Position numbers and translations under genes: made by a program
The notes under the pieces: generated by a model
Database searches by the model: none
The model's input: only the letters and a program-made list of their open reading frames with translations
Told to the model about the DNA's origin: nothing
Shown here: positions 1 through 12,222 of the stretch, in pieces
Numbering within the stretch: the stretch's first letter is position 1
Layout: each line of letters begins with the position of its first letter
NCBI RefSeq assembly: GCF_020520425.1
Contig: NC_079490.1
Coordinates: 7,936,001-8,000,000 of the forward strand
Length of the DNA stretch: 64,000 nucleotides
Source of the DNA: Spinacia oleracea
Lineage: Eukaryota; Streptophyta; Magnoliopsida; Caryophyllales; Amaranthaceae
Direction of reading: 5' to 3'

Positions 1-1401
1 ACCGAGTACTCCGTATTGATTTTATGTTCTATAAGTATATGTTTTATTAGGAGATTCAATTTTTTTTTTAAAAAGTAATTGATAAAGTTGATATATATTT
101 TTTATATATAATTGATAAAGTTGATACTTTGATTATTCTGAGTTTGGTAATAATCGCTCGTTAATTCTGTATAACAATCGGTAGTATTATATACTCTGTG
201 TATTTTTCTTCTTCTATAGACAATATTTTAATTAACTTTAAAAATTTAAAAAATGAAAGACACACCATGAGATGACATGTATCATATACTTAATGTCTCT
301 TTTAGTATTATTTTTTAATAGCAATTACACACATAATACTATGCAGTTGAAGATTGCACATATTTGTTTGTATTGTTTTTGGAATAGTTTGTTATTTGCG
401 TGAGAATGGGAAACTATTAATATATTGTTATTATAATTCCATAATAGAAACGTAAACCTTAGCATTATAGAGCTGGATAAATATCCTTCCTATAATTTAT
501 AATTTTTTGGCACACCTTAAGACTTGAACCCGTGACGGCGCGACCTCACGTTTAAACAATGACGTGTTTACCATTGACTTATAAACATTGCATGCTATCA
601 TGCTAAACAAAATGCTAATAAATGTAATATAAGAGCACACACAACCTTGACATGTTGCTTGGGTCAAGTGATAATTGACCGAGCAAAATGACTACAATGT
701 TGACAATGTACAATGGGTCAAAATTTTATTAACTTGACTCGGGTCGTATATGTGACCCAAAGTCAAGTTAATTAAAAAGAGATGTGGGGCCACATGAAGC
801 GCAACTTGCATGGACCCTAGGCAATAGTTGTTACCTGTTTGCATACAGAGTATTAGTTTAGACTAATATTGGATAAAATCATTTTGTACGATATGCAATG
901 CATATTTATTTTTCTGGGCTCATGTGCTGTCATGCATTCAATGCATCTTATTTTATTTTTTTAAGAAAATTTTTAGGATAAGTTTTTTACAATGCCACGT
1001 GTGTACAATTTCCAGGATAAGTTTTTTACAATGCCACGTATGTTAATTTAATTTCATATTTATTTGTTTGTTAAAATTAATAATTGTGTTTGTAGATGAA
1101 TTTAAAGTAGAGTATACGTAAAAGTAAAAAAGTAGGTGAGAGAAATGAATGACCTTGTGTCAAAATTGTAGAAGAAAAAAGAGAGATTTAAGTAAGTGGT
1201 ACGTCAAGTTAGTGGAATATGAGTGGTAGAATGAGAAGGATGAGAGAGAGATTATTTTTCATCTGACCGAAAGTCAAGGATGCACATAGTGTAAAGAGAA
1301 TTGGTTAATAATAACATTTGTGGATATTGAATGGGCTCTACGAAATTATATAAATGTTTCTAATACAGTAATCCGAAGCGTCATCCAGACCTACCAACTA
1401 A
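1..1401. other. Intergenic, AT-rich, short direct repeat
   Basis: No gene is seen here. A 26-bp sequence containing GCCACGT occurs twice, at about 975-1000 and 1014-1039, with the first copy forming a CACGTG G-box. The stretch near 500-620 resembles the inside of the Helitron at 1402-1677, because both carry a similar 'ttgaac...gcatgctatcatgc' type tract. It is probably an older copy of a related element. Confidence 0.5.
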
Positions 1402-1677
1402 TCTATACTATATATTAAAAGACGTTTATAAAATAGCATACGTGACACGTGGCGCTCTGTTTATGGGTCGTTCGCTCCAGTAAGCTTTATATACATTAAA
1501 AAATGTCAAATATGATTAGCATAAGGTTTGAACTCTTGATCTTGAGTTTAAAGAATAAAGCTTTTACCACCAAGCTATTAAATATTTCATGTTATCATTG
1601 CAAAAAAAGTTATATATAAGTAAATGTGAATGTTGTTAACGTAGTAACCCGGGGCATCGCCCGGGCCCAAAAACTAG
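1402..1677 (+). mobile_element. Short non-autonomous Helitron
   Basis: The element begins TCTATACTATATATTAAAAG, a classic plant Helitron 5' end. It ends with a GC-rich hairpin (CCCGGGGCATCGCCCGGG at about 1648-1665), an eight-base spacer and CTAG. It sits between A (1401) and T (1678), the AT target expected for Helitrons, with no target-site duplication. At 276 bp it has no room for a RepHel protein, so it must depend on an autonomous element. Confidence 0.85.
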
Positions 1678-2039
1678 TTTTAATCTTAAACTAAGCGTGA
1701 ATATTGAATGGGTTTGAATGGGCTCTCCAAACCTCCCTTCGATTTAACTTCAAACATTTTGTCTTACAAAAAAAAACACATTTAAAAAAATAAAATAAAA
1801 TTGAAAAGTCAACAACTTATAGTCTTGCAGCCAATCAAACCCGTAGCTTCTCGTATAAGCTGACTAGATTACAGAAGGACGAAAATGTAAATACATCATT
1901 TTTAAGAGAATTTAGATTTATTTTCAAGAAGGATTATAGGGGTAGTTTGGCCATTTCAGTATCAATAAGTAGACTAGTACTGTAGAGCTATTTCTTTTAA
2001 AAGGGAAAGATAGGTTACAATACCACCGTCTCGTCCTCC

Positions 2040-2946
2040 CACAAAAATAAAATTAACTCTCTCACCTCGCCTCTGCTCTCTCGTTTCGCTCCATCTCTCC
2101 TCTTTCTCTCTCTTCGGTGCACCTACAGTATCATTTCAGGTGATTCTGACTTTTTTGTTGTTGATAATTTGTTGCTTTTCTAGGGTTTTAGTCGATTGTA
2201 TTTGAAATATTTGAGATGAAAGTTGTGATTTTGTTTTTGACTTTTTCGTTGTCGATAATTTGTTAGGGTTATTGTATTTGATATATTTGAGGGAGAAGTT
2301 GTAATTTTGTTGTCGATTTGATTTTGATTTTTTCGTTGTTGATAATTTGTTAGGGTTTTGATTGATTGTATTTGAAATATTTGAGGGAGAAGTTGTCATT
2401 TTGTTGTCGATTTGATTTTGACTTTTTCGTTATTGATAATTGGTTAGGGTTTTGATTGATTGTATTTGAAATATTTGAGGGAGAAGTTTTAATTTCGTTG
2501 TCAATTTTATCGATTTCTCTAGGGTTTATGAAATTCGAATGAAAGTTTTGGTCTTGATAAAATATGGTATTGTGATGAATTACAGGTCTCCATGTCTATT
2601 GTGAATCTGAAGAAGAAAAATTTGTGGATTCTTCTTTTTGATTGTTGTTTCTTCAAGAGGGGACGTTGGTGGTGGGGTTCGTAATTTTTCGGCTCTTGTT
2701 TTGATCATCGGAGAGTGAGTTTTTCGTCTCTGATTTCTCTCTCTCCATCCTTCAATTGTTAATTCGATCCTTCATCCTTGGTTGTTTGTGCTGAGTATTC
2801 TTCAATTGTCTCGCGATTGTGCTGAATTAGTAGTAGTGGTAGTGGTTGACTGGTTGTTGCTTTCTGTTTGACTCAAAGTTTCTGGTGTTTTGATTGAAAG
2901 TTAAGAAAAGAAAGAGAACTTCTTGTTCTTTGCTGGTTGTTGAATC
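2040..2946 (+). promoter_or_regulatory. NAC gene 5' leader with likely 5'UTR intron
   Basis: A CT-rich tract at about 2050-2115 is typical of a plant transcript start and leader. A donor CAG|GTGATT at 2139/2140 and an acceptor TTACAG|GT at 2585/2586 would remove an intron of 446 bp. This intron would hold all of the ~90-bp tandem repeats. The leader then runs 2586-2946 to the ATG. The splice sites are inferred from consensus only. Confidence 0.45.
2148..2500 (+). repeat. Tandem repeat, four units of 87-94 bp
   Basis: The phrase GATAATTTGTTAGGGTTTT recurs at 2163, 2254, 2341 and 2435. Each copy is followed by TTTGAAATATTTGAGGGAGA-like sequence. The last two units are nearly identical and the first is the most diverged. 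The array lies in the putative 5'UTR intron of the NAC gene. Copy number could vary between accessions. Confidence 0.8.
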
Positions 2947-4185
2947 ATGAAAGGGTTATTGGGTAGAAAGTCGTTTCCGCCTGGGTTTCGATTTCACCCC
3001 ACAGACGAAGAACTCTTCATGTTTTACTTGAAGAGAAAAGTAATGGGTAAATCATTAGGTCCTCAGATGATAGCTGAGGTTGATGTGTATAGGTTTGCCC
3101 CCTGGGATCTCCCATCAATGGCGTGTCTGAAAACAAGGGACCTGAATTGGTACTTCTTCTGCCCTCGAGCGAAGAAATACCCTAACGGAGGTAGAGCCAA
3201 TAGGGCTACTGAATGGGGATATTGGAAGTCAACGGGGAATGACCGGACTGTGATGTATTCTTCCCGTCCCGTCGGGAAGATCAAGACTCTGGTGTTCCAC
3301 AGAGGGAAGGCTCCGAAAGGGGAACGGACTGATTGGGTGATGCATGAGTTTAGGCTCGAAGATAAGCTCCTTACCGAAAAGGGTGTCCCTCAGGAATCTT
3401 ATGTGATCTGTAAGGTGTTTGAGAAGAGTGGTTTAGGGCCGAAGAATGGGGAGAGTTATGGAGCTCGATTTGTGGAAGAAGAATGGGATAGTGATGATGA
3501 TGATAATGCGCAGGAGACAGATTACGGTCTTGTGGTGCATGATACGGGTTGTGGGCGTGGTGGTGATAGCCCCGATGTTTCAGTTTTAACCTCATCTTTG
3601 GGTGCTCCGAATGTTACTTCTTCGGTTCATACTCCGATTCCCCTAGCTGTTTGTGCTGCTGCTAATGCAGCATCTCCAAACTCTGCTGCTACTAATGCAG
3701 CATCTCCAAACTCTGCTGCTACTAATGCAGCATCTCCTACCTCTACTGTTACTAATCTGGTATCTGCTACCTCTGCTGCTGCTTTTATGGGTGATCCATT
3801 CACTACTGCTGCTTCTATGGGTACTCATTACGTTACTGATCTTTCTATGGATATGCAAAATGCTGCTCCTGCTTCTGTGAGTATGCTAAATGTTGATGAT
3901 TGTTCCGGTTCTGGTTCTGGTTCGGGTTCGGGTCTGCTAAATGTTGCTGATTGTTCTGGTTTGGGTTCTGGTCTTGCTATTGATGCAATGACAGAAGAAG
4001 ACGTGGACAGGTTGTTGATGCATTTTACTGAGAACGATGAAGCTACTGGCGATATTTACAGTGGATTGGGGGATTTGTTTGATCCTTCTGCCCTGAATAT
4101 TGATTGGAGCGATTTGGCTGATCCTTCTGCTGCCGAGAATGGCGATTGGGGTGATTGTTTCATTGAGATGAACGATCTAAACTGA
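2947..4185 (+). CDS. NAC-domain transcription factor
   Basis: This is a 412-aa nuclear DNA-binding regulator of the plant-specific NAC family. Residues about 10-160 carry all five NAC subdomains in order: [13 protein letters not shown], a DVY..PWDLP block, [22 protein letters not shown], and VMHEFRL followed by [12 protein letters not shown]. The sequence after the domain, [18 protein letters not shown], resembles the NAC053/078 and NAC082/103 groups. The C-terminal half is low complexity: a 30-bp unit is repeated about three times (3657-3746, reading [10 protein letters not shown]), then Ser-Gly dipeptides, then an acidic tail likely to activate transcription. There is no transmembrane segment at the end. 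The first ATG that gives the full domain is at 2947. The reading frame is uninterrupted, although most plant NAC genes have introns inside the domain, so it may descend from a retrocopy. Family assignment is firm; the subgroup is not. Confidence 0.93.
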   Translation: MKGLLGRKSFPPGFRFHPTDEELFMFYLKRKVMGKSLGPQMIAEVDVYRFAPWDLPSMACLKTRDLNWYFFCPRAKKYPNGGRANRATEWGYWKSTGNDRTVMYSSRPVGKIKTLVFHRGKAPKGERTDWVMHEFRLEDKLLTEKGVPQESYVICKVFEKSGLGPKNGESYGARFVEEEWDSDDDDNAQETDYGLVVHDTGCGRGGDSPDVSVLTSSLGAPNVTSSVHTPIPLAVCAAANAASPNSAATNAASPNSAATNAASPTSTVTNLVSATSAAAFMGDPFTTAASMGTHYVTDLSMDMQNAAPASVSMLNVDDCSGSGSGSGSGLLNVADCSGLGSGLAIDAMTEEDVDRLLMHFTENDEATGDIYSGLGDLFDPSALNIDWSDLADPSAAENGDWGDCFIEMNDLN

Positions 4186-5157
4186 AGTTTGTTTATTATG
4201 ATGCTTAGATTTGATAATGTGCAAACTCACTCTGCTTGTAAGGCTGTTCATATATTTGAACCCATTTAGATTATGCAATGCTATGTTTGCTTTGTTATTG
4301 TAACTGATATGAATGGTATTCGTGTCTTAAATCTTTTTTCTTTTCATGTTATCAAATCCTTTTGATTGTAAAACCTGGATTCTAAAGTGAAATGCAGAAA
4401 CTCTCAAAAGTGGTTTGTTTCCCCACCTCTGTTTTTTGCCATCTATCTATAGCATAGCTGATGTTTGAATCTTGAGCTTTTCCAAGTAGAGGTTTTTGTA
4501 CAATTCGCTGTTTATCATTGACAGATTTTTTACCTAGCTAAATAAATTAGCTACCTCAATATGATGAGTTGTGACTTCGGGCCGAATTTTTGTGACCTAA
4601 TCCACTATTTCCGGTCAAAAATAGCGGGCCTTTGGCCATCTTTTATGAATAATAATGATAATACATGTTTTCTATAGTAGTGTTTAAAACGAGAATTACT
4701 CTGTAGAATATGGAGTAGTAACTTTGTACCATTTTGAAAGCTTATAAATGAGTAATCCGAAATTAATTTTCAGTTTTATAAAAACAGAAATCAAATAAGT
4801 TAAAATGATACCAAACAGGGCCTAAAATTTCAGTTTTGAGTTGCACACAACCCGTCAAAGAAAATAACATCGTGTTTTGAGCTTAAAAGATCTATCCAAA
4901 ACCCGCTATTCTCCAGATTGGGCCGGGCCGAAGATAAACAGATTGAACACAGAGTAATGTATGCTAGATTGCTAGGCGGTCCACATAAACTTGGAACCAA
5001 AAATACAAGTTTGTTTGTTAATTTCTTAACAAAAAGGACTCTTCCTGGCTATACTAAGGTTAACCTAAAACTCTAAAACGGACTACACTACTACAAAGGA
5101 CTACTATCGAAAACAGCTTAGGGTTGTGCCCTATTACATGAGAGGGGAACTTAAAAG
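4186..5157. other. NAC 3'UTR and intergenic DNA
   Basis: The first ~150 bases are the likely 3'UTR of the NAC gene, T-rich, with probable poly(A) signals around 4290-4340. The rest shows no coding signal. Unit A of the segmental duplication starts near 4971. Confidence 0.5.
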
Positions 5158-6846
<1,689 letters not shown>

Positions 6847-6900
6847 TTTTTCTATTTTGAGTTTGGTTTTGTGTTTCTAAATATGGAAGTGGCTATGGCC

Positions 6901-6912
6901 TTTATTTATAGT
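6901..6912 (-). promoter_or_regulatory. TATA box of small gene A
   Basis: TATAAATAAAGG on the minus strand lies about 55-65 bases upstream of the ATG at 6846. It is preserved exactly upstream of copy B (16031-16042). A G-box CACGTG lies further upstream in both copies (7052-7057 in A, 16161-16166 in B), close to a TTGATTAT tract. This suggests a shared, possibly stress- or ABA-responsive promoter. Confidence 0.6.
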
Positions 6913-7257
6913 ATGAAAACTTAGGTCATTTTATTATCTATTTATTTAATATTTTGGCGGCATAAATATCAGTCCAACAGATTAACGGCTTAAGCCGGTT
7001 AACAAAATTCTATACAAACATATGTGTCAACCTTTTATGGGGTTGATTATACACGTGGCTGACGGTGAAGGCTTGTGATCTAGATGAGTATATTTCCCAT
7101 TATTTAGGACCGAGGTTTCAACATAATAATATTAATTTAATGAAGATTTTTTAGGGTATACTTGCCTTGTTATATTGCCTTGTACTAGACGAATTATATG
7201 ATGCCACGTCATTTTTAAGTATTTATAAAAATAGAATTTGGTAAGCTAAAATAGTTA

Positions 7258-7592
7258 CTCCCTTCGCCTCTTTTGCTCTTTACGTTTTCCTTTTTTCGTG
7301 TCTCGAAATGTTCTTTACAATTCCTTTTATATTATCACATAAATAATTTAATATTATATCAAAATTTGTGTCCAACTATTATATTAACCAATTAAATCAA
7401 TTGATTCATTTAATCCCTCACACTTTTTCATAGGGACATTAATTTTTTCTCATTTTCACAATATCAGAATTTTGATAAGAGTGAAAATATTATAAATAAA
7501 CGTAATTTTCCTCGTTTATATGAAAAACTCAATGCACATTAATTAGTCGTTAAAACATACCAAACGTAAAAAACAAAAAGAGAAGGAGGGAG
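7258..7592. mobile_element. Stowaway MITE with paralogous empty site
   Basis: The 335-bp element begins CTCCCTTCGCCTCTTTTGC and ends with its inverted repeat GAGAAGGAGGGAG. It is flanked by TA on both sides. Unit B carries the unoccupied sequence AAAATGTTAGCAAATTGG near 17112, where unit A has AAATAGTTA[element]TAGCAAATTGG. This confirms both the borders and the TA duplication. Confidence 0.85.
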
Positions 7593-8008
7593 TAGCAAAT
7601 TGGTGACCACGATAATTACACCTCCTTTGTAACTTACACGTGTGTTCTAGCGATTGTTGTACATATCTTTTTTCTGGTTGATCCTTTGATGTTACTATGT
7701 TAGACTAGACTATTCCGAACTTGCAAATTAACGTGTGATTTGAATGGTGTCGTTTTCGTTTTGATCTCTCTCTGTTCATAAAATTTATTAAAATTATATA
7801 AAATGCTAATTTTAATGTGACAAATTAATCTTAACTAGCTTTGGAGCCCGTTCTTTGAACGGGCAATTATATAGTGTTTGTTAAGTCGTTTTTTAAAGTG
7901 TTGATTTTATTGAGGGCTTGTGATTTTAGTTAGAGAATCTAATATATATATATAAAGGGGAGTTTTTTTGAGATCATTCGGAGCGCCACGTAGGATTTCC
8001 ACGTCACC

Positions 8009-8172
8009 AAATTAAATTATAAAGATTAAAAAGATTAAGAAAATGATAAGTCGAAGTAATTTAAAGATAAAATCAAGGTGAATTTAATCTAAATTAAATT
8101 ATAAAGATTAAAAAGATTAAGAAAATGATAAGTCGAAGTAATTTAATCCAAATAAAAAAGATAAAACCAAGG
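8009..8172 (+). repeat. 82-bp tandem duplication inside the inner Helitron
   Basis: AAATTAAATTATAAAGATTA starts at 8009 and again at 8091. The two copies match through the GATAAGTCGAAGTAATTTAA tract and the AAGGTGAATTT end. This is part of the 5' region of the inner Helitron. Confidence 0.75.
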
Positions 8173-8299
8173 TGAATTTGGTAGAGTCCATATCCAATTA
8201 TATTGTCCTATTCATTAGGAAAACTTACGTTCAACATATATGATTATATATATGATTATACGGTATAGAAAGTACGTTCAACCCTCCCCTGCTTTCCTC

Positions 8300-8470
8300 C
8301 TCCATATACGTACCCAAGCGATGACGGCTTTGAAAGATTCATTGCCAATTTTCCGCTTCCAAAAACAAGCTAGCAAAAGACTCCAGTGCATCAAGACGGG
8401 GGCACGAGTCCAGCATGGAGTTACACCATGAGGTTTACTATCGAGGATGTTGCTGCTGCGAAGCCGGGTA
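8300..8470 (+). pseudogene. Exon-like fragment of unknown gene
   Basis: Base composition is clearly richer than the surroundings. The plus strand can be read in two short open blocks, one starting MTALKDSLPIFRFQKQ at 8321 and one starting MRFTIEDVAAAKPG at about 8430, the latter ending at a GGTAAATA that resembles a splice donor. I do not recognise the parent gene. It lies just before the raffinose-synthase-like piece and may belong to the same captured segment. Confidence 0.3.
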
Positions 8471-8730
8471 AATATATATATGTTGTCTTACCGTAAAGCA
8501 TGAACATACCTTTGGTGCTGATAAAAGATTTGGGGCATAACCTTAATCTATGAGATTGTTCTCCTATCACTTTCTTTTCCTTGGACGGGGATGTGTATGG
8601 ATGAAGTCGGCATAACAACCCGAATACATGAAGCTAGAACATTCCCATTCAAAAGAGATTTCTTTTAAAACTGCATATAGTGAGTGATCTTGAAAGTTAC
8701 AGTATATTTTAATTCATATTTGAATGGCAG

Positions 8731-8822
8731 GAGAGGTAGTTCGGTTACCCAAAGGAGCTTCGTTGCTTGTAACTCTCAAGGTTCTGGAATATGAAGTCTT
8801 CCATATCTGCCCCCGGCCCTGA
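8731..8822 (+). pseudogene. Raffinose synthase / alkaline alpha-galactosidase fragment
   Basis: The reading frame from 8733 gives [20 protein letters not shown] followed by EVFHICP, then a stop at 8820-8822. This matches the C-terminal region of plant raffinose synthases (GH36), which read [20 protein letters not shown] followed by LKEI. An acceptor-like GGCAG precedes it. A few extra bases after TGCCCC break the frame just where LKEI is expected. Only ~30 of about 780 residues are present. It is a captured exon piece in a Helitron and cannot encode an enzyme. Confidence 0.7.
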
Positions 8823-9751
8823 AGGTAATTCCTGCTTGCATTTTTTAAGAGGGTTGATTTCTTCCAATGTGGAGTCCCAGGCTTAATTTGATTGTTTCAG
8901 ACTAGGAGTATTCATCTTTGTCTTAGTTTTGTTGAATTTTCAATTGGTGATCCTATTCAATACTTCAAGTTAGAGATTTATAGTATGAACCATCCTGCAT
9001 GCATCTATATCCGTTTACCATATGATTATTATGTTTTATTTTGCTATTGGAAAAATCATATATAATAGAGTATTTAGTATAATTTGTTTGTATCTGTCAT
9101 TTTTTATCTGGCCTAATAAAATGTGAATTGTATAATATTGTGTTCATTTGTAGTTTAATGAGACAAGACTTTGATTGCAATTAATATACTTTATTCTTTC
9201 CAGGTGAATTTGTTCATTTTAATTAATTAAATACGTTTCAATGTAGTATACAAGTTAATATTTGCAATTTATTTTACATTGTAAATTAATATTTTTTTTT
9301 CTTAATTTACCCTTCATAAAATTAATATTAATGATATTAAAAGTTTTTTTTATTCCTTATTTTCTTTACATAAATTTGGATATTATAACAGGCCCTGCCA
9401 AGACTCTTCTACCAAATTTGACAATAGAAAAGATAAGATTTTATTTCATAAGAGTTTTGAAAAATGAAAATACCATAAATGAAGGTGGGATTTTTTTTTA
9501 AAACACATTTTTGACATTTAATAAGGTGCGTTTAGATAGTAACTCTTATCTAAAAATAAAACTCCACTTTAGATCTAATTTTGGATGTACTATGAAGTAT
9601 AATGTTTGCTTTATGTACTGTTACGCTGTTACTAGATCACTAATCGAGCATTCGTAGATGAAATTCAAAGGATATTAGAGTAAATTTTTTATTTATCTTT
9701 GGTATTACAATTAGGCCAATGAGTGATATCATAGACGGAGTATAAGAGCTT

Positions 9752-10020
9752 TTTATACAAAAGGTCTTGCGCGCACAAGACCAAGATAACTTTTATGCAG
9801 TTTTTTGTAACTTTAATCTATTTTTCTGTAACTTTTATATTATAAAATTAAAAATTTGATAGATAAACATTTTAAAGGATTAAATGATTAATTTACTCAT
9901 AATTAGTGATTTTGACAAAATAATTTTTATTCAAATGAAAAAATTTATCATTATAAAATAGATAACTTTTACTCCGGTGTACAATATTTATTGTACACCC
10001 ATTAAAAATAAGAATTTGTG
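9752..10020 (+). repeat. Dispersed repeat, copy 1
   Basis: This segment is shared with 14049-14363. Matching parts are AGGTCTTGC.TGCACAAG-like ends, a GATAAACATTTTAAA core, TAGTGATTTTGA, ATAGATAACTTTTAC and the closing CGTACA/TGTACACCCAT tract. Copy 1 lies inside the inner Helitron and copy 2 in an intron of small gene B. It is therefore an independent small transposable repeat of unknown family. Confidence 0.6.
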
Positions 10021-10329
10021 CTTTTTATAAACTTATACTCCCCTATAAAGTAACAATTGTTTTTTGCCGTGCATCGCACGAGCTTCACACTTTTATATAT
10101 AAATAAAGGCGAGTTTTTTGGAGAGCAATGAGAGCGTCCAAGTAGGATTTTCATATCACAAATTAAATTATAATGCAATTTTAAGGTAATAAAATAAAAG
10201 TAAAAAAAAAGATAAATATTGAAATTCCTGTAAAGAAAATATCCGGTAGTTATAATTGACATTAATCTTTAAAATAAAAAATCAAAATTAAATTTCTTGG
10301 TAAAAGATAAAATATTTTAAAGGTAATGC

Positions 10330-10337
10330 CATGAAGA

Positions 10338-10368
<31 letters not shown>

Positions 10369-10575
10369 TAAGGCCATGAAATCTGTAAAAAAAAAAAAAA
10401 CACATCCCAATCACCCCTCTCCCTTAAATACGTTTACTGCTACTTTTTTTTTGTGCTTTAAAAAAAAAAAGATAATGCCATGAAATCTATAATTTTTTTT
10501 TTTTTAAAAAAACCACATTCCAATCCCCCCTCCCCTTAAATACGTCTAATGCTGTTTCTTTTCTTTGTGCTGTAT
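10330..10575 (+). repeat. Poly(A)-broken tandem duplication
   Basis: A block reading GCCATGAAATCT, an A or T run, CCAATC.CCC, CCTTAAATACGT and TGTGCT occurs twice, starting near 10367 and 10470. Long A runs occur in both. This looks like replication slippage inside the Helitron. Confidence 0.6.
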
Positions 10576-11830
10576 TAATTATTTGTTCTTATAGTATTAG
10601 ATATGTTTTGTTGTTTTGACTTCTCTAATTATTAGTAATAAGTTGTACGAAGTATTAGAATATTTTGTTCATTTTTTCATACTTAATAATTTACGTGTAT
10701 CGTGTAGGGAATAATCGAGGTATGATTTCATGATTTTTTCCCTAATCGTTTGTTTGTTGCTCCTGAATGAATAAATTTTGTGCAGATATATCTCTATATA
10801 ATCAAGGTTTCGTTATGCTAAACCTTATCTACCACGTGTAATCTTTCAATTTCAACAATCTATGTTTTGAAAGCAAGAATTTCATGCATAAACAGAACTA
10901 ACACATTTGCAACATTTGATTTTAGTTTTAGGTTAAAAGTTAAGCACAACAAACCTCTTTCGTAATATGTGCCACAGACAATCTCCAAATGCATTAAGGT
11001 ATTGTAAATTGAATTATAATTGGGTTGTTTGTAATTTGGTTACGTTTCAAAGTTAATGGTCCTTAACTTTTATAAGTTTGCTTAATAGTAGACAGACATG
11101 GACAATAAGGAATTAGGGAGGCTAAAATTATGGTTAAGAAGTTATACGAGCAGGTTAATTAAGTATGAGCATTTAAAATACATAGGCAAATTCAAGCTAA
11201 TTAATATATATGGAGAGGGTGACCATATTACAACTTTGAGTTGAAGAACAACATACGCGTAATATACCATTAATATATCCTACTTAAACGCATAACATAT
11301 GCATAAGAGGTTTCAAAGCTGGTAAGTCCTATTTAACTAAATAACCAAATAATAAAACCGTATTCTAAAATATTATATTAAGTAGTAGTAATTCAGTAAA
11401 TAAAGTCGTACTTAAACTAAATAACATTTTTTTTAAAATTAAAAATTATGGTGAACTTAACCTATCCAACCAATACAATTTAATATTATCACACCAATCT
11501 CCTACAACCGTAGAAAGAGTACTAAATATTATATTAGTAATTAAGTAAATAAAGTCATACTTAAACTAGATTCCAAATAATACATATTAAAACCGCGATA
11601 ACAAATGCATAATATACGATTTCTATACTTATACAAAGTATATGTAATGATTTTGTTGAGATCACAAGAATAACTTATCTATAAACATTTTAAATATTAA
11701 GAATATATTTATACTCCAATTTGAAAAGGGACATATTTTAACTTTCTATTATAGGTATAATTCATAAAATACCTATTTGGCTATTTATATACGATGGTAT
11801 AATAACACAAAAATGTACGAAAATTTACAA
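10576..11830. other. Helitron interior without recognisable gene
   Basis: AT-rich sequence of the inner Helitron. No reading frame with coding character, hairpin array or RNA gene was seen. Short phrases such as 'aaataaccaaataata' and 'taaagtcatacttaaacta' recur near 11390-11580, suggesting old internal duplications. Confidence 0.4.
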
Positions 11831-12088
11831 ACCCGTGCATCGCACGGGCTTCAGTACTAGTATGATTTATATAGAGGTGATCAAATTTCTAAGTTGAAAA
11901 AATATATAAATTATATAGTGAATTAATATTAAGTGTTAAAGAGGGAGATGAAGTAGTAGAGGTTGAATATGAATTTAATGGTGAATTGATGTTGGATGAG
12001 GTAGATAAAGTGAAAAATGTGTTGAAGTTGTGAAATTCTTCATATAACAAACAACAACATGAAAAATTGGAAAAAATAATTAAAAATC

Positions 12089-12165
12089 ATGGATGAAAGA
12101 AGGAGGTGACACGTGTCATCTAACAAAAAAAATCCATGGATGAAAGAAGGAGGTGACACGTGTCA
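12089..12165 (+). repeat. Two direct copies of a 30-bp G-box-bearing unit
   Basis: The 30-bp unit, beginning ATGGATGAAAGAAGGAGGTG and ending ACACGTGTCA, occurs at 12089-12118 and 12136-12165, 47 bp apart. Each copy contains CACGTG in a near-palindrome TGACACGTGTCA. On the minus strand this lies just inside the 5' end of the outer Helitron. Confidence 0.85.
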
Positions 12166-12222
12166 GCTAATCATGTATGATTATCCTTTTTAAATACTAG
12201 GTATAGACTAGGTATAAATAGA

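Larger units (their letters stand above)
7938..11860 (+). mobile_element. Inner Helitron(s), plus strand
   Basis: The start is TCTAATATATATATATAAAG at 7938. The end is the hairpin ACCCGTGCATCGCACGGGC followed by TTCAGTA and CTAG at 11857-11860. Flanks are A (7937) and T (11861). Near 10063-10110 a second 3' hairpin (CCGTGCATCGCACGAGC) runs directly into a second 5' end (TATATATAAATAAAGG followed by CGAGTTTTTTGGAGA). The 3.9 kb may therefore be two related Helitrons head to tail. It carries a raffinose-synthase-like fragment at 8731-8822 and no helicase gene. Confidence 0.7.
7835..12222 (-). mobile_element. Outer Helitron (minus strand), host to nested Helitrons
   Basis: Read on the minus strand, the 5' end is TCTATTTATACCTAG at 12222. 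The 3' end is a hairpin (GCCCGTTCAAAGAACGGGC), a short spacer and CTAG at 7835. Flanks are A (7834) and T (12223). Unit B of the duplication keeps the empty site as TTAA|ATGAG at 17333/17334, which defines both borders independently. No RepHel coding region is visible. Most of its 4.4 kb is the inner insertion at 7938-11860. A second possible 5' end (TCTATACCTAG at 12207) lies 15 bases inside. Confidence 0.75.

Noticed and set aside
3653-3880. 75-aa Leu-rich ORF within the NAC gene
   Set aside because: It is an alternate frame of the Ala/Asn/Ser repeat; the NAC frame is clearly the coding one.
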